28,515 bases of DNA from a virus, in the IMG/VR virus record IMGVR_UViG_3300005663_000169, positions 1 to 28,515 of that record; one strand, written 5' to 3'. Positions within the stretch are counted from its first letter, which is position 1. Each line of letters opens with the position of its first letter. The translations under genes were made by a program, and so were the position numbers. Positions 12,781-20,574 of the stretch are shown here, one piece after another. The notes beneath the pieces were generated by a model, which was not told the DNA's origin, ran no database searches, and saw only the letters and a program-made list of their open reading frames with translations.

Positions 12781-13101
12781 ATGAACTTTAAAGCACAGAT
12801 TAACAATATTAAAAACCTGCAAAAGGGAGTGGGGAAGCGCAGGATAATTCAACAGTGGGAGGGAAGTGAATTCCGACATATTACCTATCCATATAATATT
12901 TCCCTATGCGACCATAACTGTAATGCTGGTGAAGGTTGTTGTCATATACTAAGGGAGAGTGGTATTACCTTTTGTGTGGATATACCAGATACCTGCTTGA
13001 AAGAGCACGCATATAAAAATGATTACACCCTTGAACGCCTAGTAGGTGGCAACTGGATAAAGAGACCTAGAAAAGAAGAACCCATAGAATGTTTTTGGTA
13101 A
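12781..13101 (+). CDS. Cys-rich hypothetical protein
   Basis: 106 residues. The middle (SLCDHNCNAGEGCCHILRES) carries five Cys and two His in a cluster; two more Cys follow (TFCVD, DTCLKE). TAGGAG lies 6-7 nt upstream of the ATG, just after the third tRNA-like 3' motif. The C-terminus is basic, ending EEPIECFW. It probably binds zinc. No family recognised. Confidence 0.65.
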   Translation: MNFKAQINNIKNLQKGVGKRRIIQQWEGSEFRHITYPYNISLCDHNCNAGEGCCHILRESGITFCVDIPDTCLKEHAYKNDYTLERLVGGNWIKRPRKEEPIECFW

Positions 13102-13102
13102 A

Positions 13103-13360
13103 ATGGAAACAGTAGATACTGATACGAAAACAGGAACAAACTCTGAAACCATACTCTGCTCAATGGGTAGGTGGAGGGGTGAAGATGTCTGGGTGACGCA
13201 TCAGTCAAACGAATGTCCTATAAAGGGGCATGCATTGGAGATTGTTCACCATTATGACGACAAGGGCAGGCATTACTGTCCCACCATGTATCTGATGTGT
13301 CCTTATTGTGGTGGGATTGCAGATGAATCAGAACCTTATGAGTGTCACCAATGGAACTAA
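13103..13360 (+). CDS. Zinc-binding hypothetical protein
   Basis: 85 residues. The C-terminal part has MCPYCGG with further Cys and His (HYCPTMYLMC, YECHQW), a zinc-ribbon layout. The N-terminus is polar and probably disordered (METVDTDTKTGTNSETI). It begins 1 nt after the preceding stop with only a weak ribosome site, so it is likely translated by coupling. Its end overlaps the next gene by 10 nt. Confidence 0.6.
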   Translation: METVDTDTKTGTNSETILCSMGRWRGEDVWVTHQSNECPIKGHALEIVHHYDDKGRHYCPTMYLMCPYCGGIADESEPYECHQWN

Positions 13361-13518
13361 TTGATACTGGTAGTCTAATAGCATTTGAAAGCCTTAGAAG
13401 GTGGAACTTACTCTTCTCGCTAGAGGGGGCTATTGAGTATCACGGCTGTTCCTTATTTGCCTTGAAGGTAAAAGAGTATATGAGAGTAAGATGGTTGATT
13501 ATGATGAGGGATAATTAA
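13351..13518 (+). CDS. 55-residue hypothetical protein
   Basis: Begins MELIDTGSLIAFESLRRWNL and ends KVKEYMRVRWLIMMRDN. It overlaps the preceding gene's stop and ends 10 nt before the next start, with AAGGAGGAG lying between. It is mostly helical and moderately basic. The overlap pattern supports it as a gene; function unknown. Confidence 0.55.
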   Translation: MELIDTGSLIAFESLRRWNLLFSLEGAIEYHGCSLFALKVKEYMRVRWLIMMRDN

Positions 13519-13528
13519 AGGAGGAGTT

Positions 13529-13801
13529 ATGACAACCAAGGTTAAAACACAATGTTGCTACAAGGACAAATGCATAGATGCGGGGGATTATTACAAGTGC
13601 CCCACCTGCATACACAACGAGAAGAGGAGCTACTATAGGCACTATGACCCACAACCATATTACCCGTGGTATCCTGTATATCCTTGGGACTATCAACCCT
13701 ATATTCCGCATAGCCCTTGGCCGGTAACTTATACTACTACACCAGCAGAGATAATACTCCTTGACGATGGTGTATCACAAAGCTACTATGCGAAGGGATA
13801 A
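13529..13801 (+). CDS. Protein with zinc knuckle and Tyr/Pro/Trp-rich tail
   Basis: 90 residues. CC at 9-10, KC at 14-15 and CPTC at 24-27 form an N-terminal metal site. Residues 35-66 are dominated by Y, P and W (YYRHYDPQPYYPWYPVYPWD and onward), which would be disordered or adhesive. Such aromatic-proline tails occur in proteins that bind surfaces or other proteins. AAGGAGG lies 5 nt upstream of the start. No known family. Confidence 0.65.
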   Translation: MTTKVKTQCCYKDKCIDAGDYYKCPTCIHNEKRSYYRHYDPQPYYPWYPVYPWDYQPYIPHSPWPVTYTTTPAEIILLDDGVSQSYYAKG

Positions 13802-13975
13802 TTGAGAGTAATCACTAAGAGCTGTAAGCGATGTGGTGGAGACCTCTTCACTGATGAGGAAGAAGTGAAATGCCTTCAATGCAGTCACCCTGATGGAGTT
13901 GGGGTCGTAGAGAGGGTAGTATTACCGACAATGACCAGGCGGGAATGGTTTGAGATTTATAGTAGGAGGGGATGA
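13802..13975 (+). CDS. 57-residue zinc-ribbon protein, TTG start
   Basis: Begins at TTG with AAGGGA 4 nt upstream. The sequence includes SCKRCGGDLFTDEEEVKCLQC, a zinc ribbon (CxxCG and CxxC, 16 residues apart), then a helical end (TMTRREWFEIYSRRG). Its TGA overlaps the next start (ATGA), which supports it as a gene. Function unknown. Confidence 0.65.
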   Translation: MRVITKSCKRCGGDLFTDEEEVKCLQCSHPDGVGVVERVVLPTMTRREWFEIYSRRG

Positions 13976-14310
13976 TGAAATTACACCATACTGTTAATCA
14001 TACCCCGATAGAAGAAAGGACTGATTCAATTGAGTTCACTGGGCTAATGCCACAAGTGGCTGATGCATATAAAGACTTGGTTCCAGAGGGAATAAGACAT
14101 TTGCCTGTAGTGTGGTTATCTGAGGGGATATGGCAAAGCCAAGAGCTTCCAGTCTTTGAAGTTGATAGTGGGGACTTGGACAGTGATAAGTTATACCCCA
14201 ATGCTATTGTGTATGAAGTTGATAAAGACCTGCATTGGTGGGTGTATCAAGGGCACATTCCTAGAAGTAGAATAATTAGGCTACGAATTTCTAGCAGTCA
14301 ACCGAGTTAA
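13972..14310 (+). CDS. Hypothetical protein
   Basis: 112 residues, starting MMKLHHTVNHTP; the second Met at 13975 fits the AGGAGGGG ribosome site slightly better. The sequence LPVVWLSEGIWQSQELPVFE and a later VYEVDKDLHWWVYQGHIPRS suggest a compact beta-rich fold with an exposed W-W pair. No catalytic motif seen. It may be an accessory protein of the rightward block. Confidence 0.6.
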   Translation: MMKLHHTVNHTPIEERTDSIEFTGLMPQVADAYKDLVPEGIRHLPVVWLSEGIWQSQELPVFEVDSGDLDSDKLYPNAIVYEVDKDLHWWVYQGHIPRSRIIRLRISSSQPS

Positions 14311-14320
14311 TGGAGAGATA

Positions 14321-14428
14321 ATGAAATACCTAAATGAGTGGAGATACTTCTTATATCCGATATTGGTTCTCTGGGCTCTGATAGGGATGCTCCTTTTAAA
14401 GCTCCTTGAACTGAAGGCTGGGGGATAA
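14321..14428 (+). CDS. 35-residue single-pass membrane peptide
   Basis: MKYLNEWRYFLYPILVLWAL followed by IGMLLLKLLELKAGG: one long hydrophobic helix with a basic start. GGAGAG lies 4-5 nt upstream. It is followed 2 nt later by a second membrane peptide. A holin- or spanin-like role is possible for such a pair but no lysin lies nearby. Confidence 0.55.
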   Translation: MKYLNEWRYFLYPILVLWALIGMLLLKLLELKAGG

Positions 14429-14430
14429 CC

Positions 14431-14523
14431 ATTACTAAATTATTCTGGGCTTTGATTGGGGTTCTTGTCGTTGGATTATTCTCGTTAGGCTGGATTACAT
14501 ACTGGTTAGTGAGGTTTTTATGA
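14431..14523 (+). CDS. 30-residue membrane peptide, apparent ATT start
   Basis: ITKLFWALIGVLVVGLFSLG plus WITYWLVRFL: a near-perfect single transmembrane segment. No ATG, GTG or TTG precedes the hydrophobic part. GGGGGAT lies 4 nt before an ATT codon at 14431. The stop overlaps the next ATG as ATGA, as in the other coupled genes here. This strongly suggests a real gene, with an unusual start. Confidence 0.45.
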   Translation: MTKLFWALIGVLVVGLFSLGWITYWLVRFL

Positions 14524-14801
14524 CTAAGCAAGAAGAGATAGGGGCAGGGATATACAGAATTTTAGATACACAAGGTTTCCCTCGTTGCGGAATGTGTGGG
14601 CGTGACGATTGTTTTTTATGTATGACCACTGAAATTGTCGAGTATCTCCACTCTCTAGGCGTGGTAATCAAGGTAGATAGGGAGTTGCCTAGTCTTTGCC
14701 CTGCCGTTGACCCTCACTACGAGCACATTTATAGACTTGGGCAAGCTGATTTAATTGATAGGGGTGGCTATGCAGCAGTAGAGTCATTAATAGAGGAGTA
14801 A
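14520..14801 (+). CDS. Phage protein of the MTKQEEI...VVI-x-VDRELP type
   Basis: 93 residues. It shares its N-terminus (MTKQEEI) and the segment LHSLGVVIKVDRELP with the protein at 17919, so the two are paralogues. An extra CGMCGRDDCFLC insert near residues 23-34 carries four cysteines in the first copy only. The family occurs as repeated small genes in many phages, from memory, with no known function. It is likely translated by coupling with the membrane peptide. Confidence 0.7.
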   Translation: MTKQEEIGAGIYRILDTQGFPRCGMCGRDDCFLCMTTEIVEYLHSLGVVIKVDRELPSLCPAVDPHYEHIYRLGQADLIDRGGYAAVESLIEE

Positions 14802-14805
14802 TTAG

Positions 14806-15030
14806 ATGGTAGAGCTATGCCATAAATGCGGACTGGTATACCACGGTGATTATTGCGAATGTAGTAGTTGTTCGAGTTGCGGTGTTAAATTAATGTCTAA
14901 TGAAAGTAAAATATGTGCAAGTTGCGTGTCTGCACAAGAGCATATCAGTGACCTGGGGTGGGACTTAACAGATGAAGAAAAGTATGGTAATGTGCCATTT
15001 TATAATTCATTAGAGGAGTATGTAAAATAA
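14806..15030 (+). CDS. Double zinc-ribbon protein
   Basis: 74 residues with four Cys pairs: CHKC, CECSSCSSC and CASC. This matches a double zinc ribbon. The C-terminus is acidic (DLGWDLTDEEKYGN and onward). It starts 4 nt after the previous stop. Likely a regulatory or adaptor protein. No specific family assigned. Confidence 0.65.
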   Translation: MVELCHKCGLVYHGDYCECSSCSSCGVKLMSNESKICASCVSAQEHISDLGWDLTDEEKYGNVPFYNSLEEYVK

Positions 15031-15034
15031 AGGG

Positions 15035-15382
15035 ATGAAACAGGCGAATAACAGCAATCTTAAGGCCGGGGAACCACATAGATGGAAGCCAGGCGAATCA
15101 GGCAATCCCAATGGACGCCCTAAAAACTCAGTTACAGCTATGCTTAAAAATGCATCAGAGGAAGATAGAAAGGCAATAGCTGATAAGGTTATTGAGTTAG
15201 CTAAAGAGGGCAAAATTGAAGCTATAAGAGAGTATATAGATAGAACTGACGGCAAAGTTCCCAGTGAATTAAAGGTAGAAGGGGAGATACTAATCACGCC
15301 TAATATGAGAGCTTTGGCTGCTAAAGAAATGATAGAGATAAAGGAAGAGGAGACTAAATTACTTGTAAACACTACAGAATAG
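15035..15382 (+). CDS. DUF5681-domain protein, small-terminase candidate
   Basis: 115 residues. HRWKPGESGNPNGRPKNSVT at about 20-39 is the DUF5681 signature, followed by two helical segments (EEDRKAIADKVIELAKEGKI and onward). The family is typically placed just before large terminase genes. Here only an HNH-RHH gene and an HNH gene intervene. A small-terminase role, recognising the packaging site, is therefore reasonable but not proven. It lacks an obvious ribosome site other than AAGGG overlapping the start region. Confidence 0.65.
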   Translation: MKQANNSNLKAGEPHRWKPGESGNPNGRPKNSVTAMLKNASEEDRKAIADKVIELAKEGKIEAIREYIDRTDGKVPSELKVEGEILITPNMRALAAKEMIEIKEEETKLLVNTTE

Positions 15383-15398
15383 CCCTCTTTGTTACTTC

Positions 15399-15450
15399 TT
15401 ATAGTGTAAACAGAAAGTGATTTATGGTATAATGTGGTAAACACTATAAT
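15399..15450 (+). promoter_or_regulatory. Promoter with flanking inverted repeat (probable operator)
   Basis: TATAAT at 15428-15433 is preceded by TGG (extended -10); the -35 is weak. TTATAGTGT (15399-15407) and ACACTATAA (15441-15449) are a perfect 9-bp inverted pair around it. GTAAACACTA also occurs twice as a direct repeat, at 15365 and 15437. This is a likely binding site for the ribbon-helix-helix protein encoded just downstream. Confidence 0.55.
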
Positions 15451-15462
15451 ATAAGGGGTTTT

Positions 15463-15864
15463 ATGGGAAAGTATAGAAATGGGCATTGCTTTATATGTGG
15501 GTATAATGAGACAATAGATATTCACCACGAGGGCAAGGAAAGGGTGGAATATTCCCTTTGCCCTAACTGTCATGCCTTAATAACTAGAGGGATAAAGACA
15601 CTGGCTCAATTGGTGGCTCAACAGAAGGTGAAGAGGCTCAAGCCTAAAGCTCGGCGAACAGGTAGAAATAGCACTGTGGTGAGTTTAAGGTTGCCTGATA
15701 GCGTTTACACTATAGTCAAGGAGATGGCTGACAAGAAAGGGGTAACAGTCACAGCGTTCATTAAGGCTAAGATAGAAGAGTATGCCAGGTTAGCTGGTGA
15801 TGTTCAGACCTCAGACCCTGGGTATGTGGTGATAGGTGGCCAGATGATAAGGAAGGTAACATAA
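15463..15864 (+). CDS. HNH-like zinc domain fused to a ribbon-helix-helix domain
   Basis: 133 residues. Residues 9-37 carry CFIC, HH and CPNCH (C9, C12, H21, H22, C33, C36, H37), the compact HNH/treble-clef layout also seen in small phage HNH proteins. A basic linker (QKVKRLKPKARRTGRNS) leads to residues 71-107 (VVSLRLPDSVYTIVKEMADK and on to KAKIEEYA), a CopG/Arc ribbon-helix-helix DNA-binding domain. The fusion could be a homing nuclease using the RHH for target contact, or a repressor that lost nuclease activity. The operator-like promoter upstream suggests autoregulation. AAGGGG lies 4 nt before the ATG. Confidence 0.75.
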   Translation: MGKYRNGHCFICGYNETIDIHHEGKERVEYSLCPNCHALITRGIKTLAQLVAQQKVKRLKPKARRTGRNSTVVSLRLPDSVYTIVKEMADKKGVTVTAFIKAKIEEYARLAGDVQTSDPGYVVIGGQMIRKVT

Positions 15865-15893
15865 CATTAATAGTCCGCCCCAAAGGAGACAAT

Positions 15894-16166
15894 ATGAGAT
15901 ATAATGGGGGAAAAGCATACAGACAGCCATTGGGTTTCAAGCAGATGATTCGAGAGCGGGACAATTATACTTGTCAGCTGTGTGGGGAGCCAGGCTATGA
16001 AGTAGACCACATAATACCCTACGCAATCGCAAAGGAAACTAGACCTGAGACTAGCCGTGTGCTTTGCGTGAAGTGTAATCGGGCTACTCGGTTGCCAAGA
16101 AAAGATAGCCTTCTACCACTGGATGAATGGTATAATCAGATTGAGGTAGAGCTTCAACGATATTAG
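15894..16166 (+). CDS. HNH endonuclease, terminase-associated
   Basis: 90 residues. IRERDNYTCQLCGEPGYEVD plus HIIPYA and LCVKCNRATR give the standard HNH layout with two zinc Cys pairs. Small HNH nucleases just before the large terminase are frequent in HK97-like phages, where they assist packaging cleavage (HK97 gp74 is the best-known example). The position 125 nt upstream of the terminase gene supports that role here. CAAAGGAG lies upstream of the ATG. Confidence 0.85.
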   Translation: MRYNGGKAYRQPLGFKQMIRERDNYTCQLCGEPGYEVDHIIPYAIAKETRPETSRVLCVKCNRATRLPRKDSLLPLDEWYNQIEVELQRY

Positions 16167-16291
16167 ATGTGGCTTTGAGTGCGTGTCGAAGTGGGTTGGG
16201 CATCAGGTTGGGGTTATATGATTTATTGTCTAGCTCAAGAAAATTATTTTAAAATAGCAAGTTTAGTTTTTATGTAAAGGGGGTAATATAA

Positions 16292-17926
16292 TTGAGCCAA
16301 GAGTTTGATGATAGGGTAGAAGCCTGTCTTTTAAAAGAGAAAAGAACTCCAGAAGAAGAAGGGTTATTAACTATTGAGTTTTCCAAGTGTATAGGGAGTT
16401 TCCTCCATTTCTTAAAGTGGGTAAAGATTGTAGACCCCCCAACGCTAGAAAATGTAGGTGGGGTTATTCCATTATCGCTATGGTCTCATTTAAAAGAAGT
16501 TATCAAGCAACTGTTAACAGAAAAACTTATTGCCGTAATGAAGTCTAGGCAAATCGGATTATCGTGGCTGATGGCTGCTTATGCTTTGTGGTATGCGATG
16601 TCTCATTCGGGTTCTACGGTGTTATTGTTTTCAAAGGGGGAAAGTGAGGCGTGGGAATTATTGGCTAAATGTAAAAGGATTTGGACTCAATTGCCTGAAT
16701 TTATAAAATTACCAATAAAACCCGACAGTGCTGGGGAGATGGGGTTTCCTGTGATGATGAGTTCAATTAAAGCCTTCGCTGCCACAGAAAGTGCGGGGGT
16801 TGGTTATAGTGCCTCAGTTATTATCTGTGATGAGTGGGACTGGCATCCCTTTGCCGACCAAAATTATCTTCAGTCTAAACCAACTCGTGATGCTGGCGGG
16901 CAGTTTATTGGTGTCTTTACTGTGGATAAAATGAATCCCGATACATTAGCGAAGGCGATTTGGTTAGACGGGCATAATGGAAAGAACTCTTTTAAAGCAC
17001 TATTCTTTAACTGGACAGTTAGACCAGGCAGGGACGATGAGTGGTATGAAGAAACCAAGCGGAATATCCCTGAAAGGGAACTTGCTAAATTAAGCCCTGA
17101 ACTCTATATGGAGCAGAACTATCCTGTTTCGTGGGAAGAAGCTCTGTCCAGAAGTGAAACGGTGGCAGTCTTTGATAAGAAAGTCTTGAAAGGAATGGAG
17201 GAAGATGTCAGGGGGAAGATAAATGAGGACTTTGACGAGATTGATAATGCCATCTGCAATATCTACAAAGACTATCATATGGGTAATTTCTATGTCGCCG
17301 CTTCTGATGTATCTTTAGGTGTAGGTGGGGATTATAATGTAACCTGTATTCTGGATGTTAAGACGGGGGATATTGTTGCCGATATTTTAAGCAAAACTAT
17401 TCCCCCTGAAGCATTAGCACTACATAGTGTGGCTTTACTAAAGCGATACCACAACCCGTTGTGGTGGATAGAGGCGAACTTATATGGGAGAACAGTTATC
17501 AAGAAAGCAGTTGAACTGGGATACAGAAGATTGGGGCATAGGGGGGATAAGTCGATTGATTGGAATCACATTGATGATGATTTGAAGAGAATTGGTTTCT
17601 TCACAGATGATAAGAGTCGGGGTGATTTGTTCGGTGCTTTAATCCCTGCCATAAACGATTTTCAGATTAAGATTTACAATCAGCAAGGTTTAAAGCAGTT
17701 TTATGGTATAATTAGAAATGCCAACAATAAAGGTAAAATAGAAGCGATGTCCTCAACACACGATGACTATGTGATTGCAGTCGGTATCTGCTGGTTAAAG
17801 AAAGGCGATGTCAGAACCTCATCTTCACCAATGAAACCGATTGAGACATTAACTTGGGGGCAAGAACACCCCGCAGTGATACAAAGACTAATAGATAGAC
17901 AATTACAAGGAGTAAGAAATGACTAA
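16292..17926 (+). CDS. terL: Terminase large subunit
   Basis: 544 residues; a normal length. Residues 84-91 (KSRQIGLS) are the variant Walker A of large terminases; 174-181 (ASVIICDE) is Walker B with the catalytic Glu. The C-terminal nuclease shows the first acidic site at about 337-345 (SDVSLGVGG), a central LWWIEANLYGRTVI and the final STHDDYVIAVG with its acidic pair near 490. The start is TTG, 7 nt after AAAGGGGGT. It cuts and pumps DNA into the procapsid through the portal. It overlaps the next gene by 8 nt and heads the structural module. Confidence 0.92.
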   Translation: MSQEFDDRVEACLLKEKRTPEEEGLLTIEFSKCIGSFLHFLKWVKIVDPPTLENVGGVIPLSLWSHLKEVIKQLLTEKLIAVMKSRQIGLSWLMAAYALWYAMSHSGSTVLLFSKGESEAWELLAKCKRIWTQLPEFIKLPIKPDSAGEMGFPVMMSSIKAFAATESAGVGYSASVIICDEWDWHPFADQNYLQSKPTRDAGGQFIGVFTVDKMNPDTLAKAIWLDGHNGKNSFKALFFNWTVRPGRDDEWYEETKRNIPERELAKLSPELYMEQNYPVSWEEALSRSETVAVFDKKVLKGMEEDVRGKINEDFDEIDNAICNIYKDYHMGNFYVAASDVSLGVGGDYNVTCILDVKTGDIVADILSKTIPPEALALHSVALLKRYHNPLWWIEANLYGRTVIKKAVELGYRRLGHRGDKSIDWNHIDDDLKRIGFFTDDKSRGDLFGALIPAINDFQIKIYNQQGLKQFYGIIRNANNKGKIEAMSSTHDDYVIAVGICWLKKGDVRTSSSPMKPIETLTWGQEHPAVIQRLIDRQLQGVRND

Positions 17927-18185
17927 ACAAGAAGAGATAATGGTGGAAGTAAACCACATATTATCAAAGAACACTTTCTGTTTTGGTGCTACAGGAAAGG
18001 CACTTGGGTTCAATACCCTTAATGCCACAAGGGAAGTGCTAGCTCATCTCCATTCTCAAGGTGTCGTGATAGTGGTGGATAGGGAGTTGCCTGACGACAG
18101 CGACTATGACCAATATGTAACTAAGGAATGGACTGAGGAGTTGCACAAGGCTGGCTTTCTAAATGCAGTAGAGCCACTAATATAA
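17919..18185 (+). CDS. Paralogue of the MTKQEEI family
   Basis: 88 residues. MTKQEEI at the start and LHSQGVVIVVDRELP in the centre match the protein at 14520, without its four-Cys insert. It overlaps the terminase stop. Its position between terminase and portal suggests insertion of an early-type gene into the late module. Function unknown. Confidence 0.7.
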   Translation: MTKQEEIMVEVNHILSKNTFCFGATGKALGFNTLNATREVLAHLHSQGVVIVVDRELPDDSDYDQYVTKEWTEELHKAGFLNAVEPLI

Positions 18186-18196
18186 TAGGAGGCAAT

Positions 18197-18388
18197 ATGC
18201 ATAAGAAATACTTTGAGACAATGTATTGCAAGAGAAGCAATATCACAAAGTCCTCTTATAATAGGTGGCGTGTCACATTACCTTGCGCGTGTGGTTATGA
18301 TGGTTGTAGAGGATGGGCGGCAGTTAGCAGGAACGAAGATATGATTAAAGACCATATGGAGCTTTACGCCCCTAAAGAGGAGAAATAA
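18197..18388 (+). CDS. Small Cys-containing protein
   Basis: 63 residues with TLPCACGYDGCRGWAAVSRN at about 28-47 and an earlier Cys. It is basic at the N-terminus and ends in an acidic/basic tail. TAGGAGGCAAT precedes the ATG. Its TAA shares one base with the portal start (TAATG), giving coupling. Function unknown. Confidence 0.65.
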   Translation: MHKKYFETMYCKRSNITKSSYNRWRVTLPCACGYDGCRGWAAVSRNEDMIKDHMELYAPKEEK

Positions 18389-20235
18389 TGGCTAAGAGAA
18401 GTGATAAACCAACTAAGGAATCGATTTTAGAGCAGTTTGAATTCTGCAAGAAATACTATTCAAAGCTAAGAACTTGCTATGAAACAGACGAGGAGTTTTA
18501 TAACTTAGAATTCAAGGGCAGATTAAATATCCCCGCAGAGTTTCAAAGAGACACAGTAATACTCCCAACTGCAAGGGATGTCGTAGATACGGGAATAAAT
18601 CATACTAACATCAACAATGCCCGTGTTTTCACCAACAAAAAGGGAACATCGGAAATCTCCAAGAAATCAGCGGAGATGCTTCGCAAGTTGGGTCTTGGAA
18701 TAATTCACGGCATAAATGTTGAGGCGAGGATAGCCCCAGCTCACGTTGGAGCAAAGCATTATTGGAAACACGGATTAGCAGTTTTTAAGACTATTTGGGA
18801 TGCTGATAGATGGGTGGATAAACCTAAACAGAATGGTAAATCTGACGATGATTATGCCAAGGTATTGGATGAATGGAGGGCTAGTCAGCATCTTTCTTTA
18901 CCGATAGTTATTAAGGCTATAAACCCATACCATATAATGCCCGACCCTTACACTGGGGGGGATTATTACGTCATAGAATGGTATAAGAGAAAGTTGTATG
19001 ATGTTAAGAGAATCTGGCCACATTTTAACGATAAGGGCAGAAAACCCGATGATATGATAGAGACCTTCTCCTTCTGGACAGATAAATATAGAGCCGAGTT
19101 TGTTGTAACTTCTGGTGATGGCGAGACACCTATTACAGCTGATGCTATGTTAAAGATTCCGAAAGGAGTAGTAGCTCATAAATATGGCTTTAATCCCTAT
19201 ACTTTAATTGAATCGGGGTTGGGTGATGAGGATACAGAAAACAAACCAGAGAATAGGTATGTCGGGCTTTTGAGATATATGAACGACCTTCTGGTTTCAG
19301 AGTCTGTCAATTACACCCTCAATGATATTCTGATGAAACGTGAGACAATGAAGGGCGGGTATATCACAGGGGCTGATGCTGGGACTCTTGGTGAGATTAA
19401 ACAAGAATATGGGAAATACTGGCCTGTTGGGGATAAAGAAGTAGAATTCCACGAATGGGGGTCGAAAACTCCACCCGATGCCTCTTATCAACAATTAGCA
19501 ACAACTAATCAGTATATTTCAGGTCACGCTGCACCCAGAAGTGCTAGGGGATTGTCTGAAGTGGGAGTGAGAAGTGGGGCAGATAGAAGGTTAATAATTG
19601 CCGAAGCCTCTGCGATTTATCAATATGCCACCCCTGCTTTCCAGAATGGATGGGCGCAGATTTTATCCAAATGTGCGATGTTGGTTAAAAATGTTATTCC
19701 AGGCGATTTCGAGATATGGACGAGAACACCTACGGATGAATTCGATGTTGTTGTTAAGAAGGATTTAATCAGAGAACCCTTTAATTATTATGTTGAGTTT
19801 GCACCAATATCAGAAGAGGACGAATACCGAAGACAGGACTCTCTGTTAAAGATGTGGAATGGTGGACAGGGAATTATCACTCAAGAATGGGCTTGGGACC
19901 AAATGTCTAATGTTGACCCTAAAAGAATGAGGCGACAGCAAGAGAAAGAGAATCTCAGAAGAATGCCCTCTTATAATCAAATAAAAGACCAGACACTTGC
20001 GATGTTGTATCAGCAGGCTTTACAGCAGTTTGGCTTACAGGGACAAGTTATTCAAGGGCAACAAGACCAAACGCAGGGCGCTGTTCAAAGTCAAAGACCA
20101 TTAGTGCCAGGAATTCCAGAAAGAGCACCACTCGGTTCAGCACAAGATTTAGATAATCAACTTGCGACTTTAGCAGCACAAAACCTTTCGGGAGTGAGTG
20201 GTTCGCAAGGACAGGGTGGCGGAGGTAATCGCTAA
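18388..20235 (+). CDS. Portal protein
   Basis: 615 residues. It follows the terminase and precedes the scaffold and capsid genes, as portals do. PTARDVVDTGINHTNINNAR, an early basic/acidic helix set, and NPYHIMPDPYTGGDYYVIEW are like the wing and stem parts of phage portals. The C-terminus is Gln-rich (LYQQALQQFGLQGQVIQGQQ), a usual feature of portal tails. It forms the dodecameric channel at one capsid vertex and docks the terminase. Assigned by position and pattern; no signature is absolutely diagnostic. Confidence 0.8.
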   Translation: MAKRSDKPTKESILEQFEFCKKYYSKLRTCYETDEEFYNLEFKGRLNIPAEFQRDTVILPTARDVVDTGINHTNINNARVFTNKKGTSEISKKSAEMLRKLGLGIIHGINVEARIAPAHVGAKHYWKHGLAVFKTIWDADRWVDKPKQNGKSDDDYAKVLDEWRASQHLSLPIVIKAINPYHIMPDPYTGGDYYVIEWYKRKLYDVKRIWPHFNDKGRKPDDMIETFSFWTDKYRAEFVVTSGDGETPITADAMLKIPKGVVAHKYGFNPYTLIESGLGDEDTENKPENRYVGLLRYMNDLLVSESVNYTLNDILMKRETMKGGYITGADAGTLGEIKQEYGKYWPVGDKEVEFHEWGSKTPPDASYQQLATTNQYISGHAAPRSARGLSEVGVRSGADRRLIIAEASAIYQYATPAFQNGWAQILSKCAMLVKNVIPGDFEIWTRTPTDEFDVVVKKDLIREPFNYYVEFAPISEEDEYRRQDSLLKMWNGGQGIITQEWAWDQMSNVDPKRMRRQQEKENLRRMPSYNQIKDQTLAMLYQQALQQFGLQGQVIQGQQDQTQGAVQSQRPLVPGIPERAPLGSAQDLDNQLATLAAQNLSGVSGSQGQGGGGNR

Positions 20236-20411
20236 TGCCTTATATCTGTGAAATATGTGACAGCGAAATAACTGATGGTATTGCCCTGTGGGGAATACAA
20301 GTAATGAAGGGAGCAAAGCCTGAGTTCCATTATTATTGCTCTGAAGAACACGCCAAAGAGGGAGAGGGGAAACTTGATTATAAGGTAGTTGGAGAAGTTG
20401 TAGATGCCTAA
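20235..20411 (+). CDS. 58-residue zinc-finger-like protein
   Basis: Begins MPYICEICDSEITDGIALWG; CxxC near residues 5-8 and YYCSEEHAKEG with Cys and His complete a possible zinc site. Its ATG overlaps the portal stop (TAATG). It overlaps the following gene by 8 nt. Function unknown. Confidence 0.65.
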   Translation: MPYICEICDSEITDGIALWGIQVMKGAKPEFHYYCSEEHAKEGEGKLDYKVVGEVVDA

Positions 20412-20574
20412 CGATTTAGAAATAATGCAGGAGATGGTCAAGGAAGACCTCGAATTGATGAACGAAATCATTTTGGAAGATATGCTTCCATTGATACAAT
20501 TCAGGGAACAGTTGGAAAGAAAGGAATTCGAAAAAGCGTTTAAAGAAATGAAAAAACTTGAGGAGGAAGTATAA
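20404..20574 (+). CDS. 56-residue acidic coiled-coil protein
   Basis: Begins MPNDLEIMQEMVKEDLELMN and is nearly all helical with heptad spacing, ending KKLEEEV. It is strongly acidic. It overlaps its neighbours at both ends. In this place, a chaperone or assembly cofactor for the head is possible. No family recognised. Confidence 0.65.
   Translation: MPNDLEIMQEMVKEDLELMNEIILEDMLPLIQFREQLERKEFEKAFKEMKKLEEEV

Noticed and set aside
16218-16277. 19-codon frame MIYCLAQENYFKIASLVFM before the terminase
   Set aside because: It resembles the start of GIY-YIG-like T5orf172 proteins but stops early; at most a remnant, and too short to claim.
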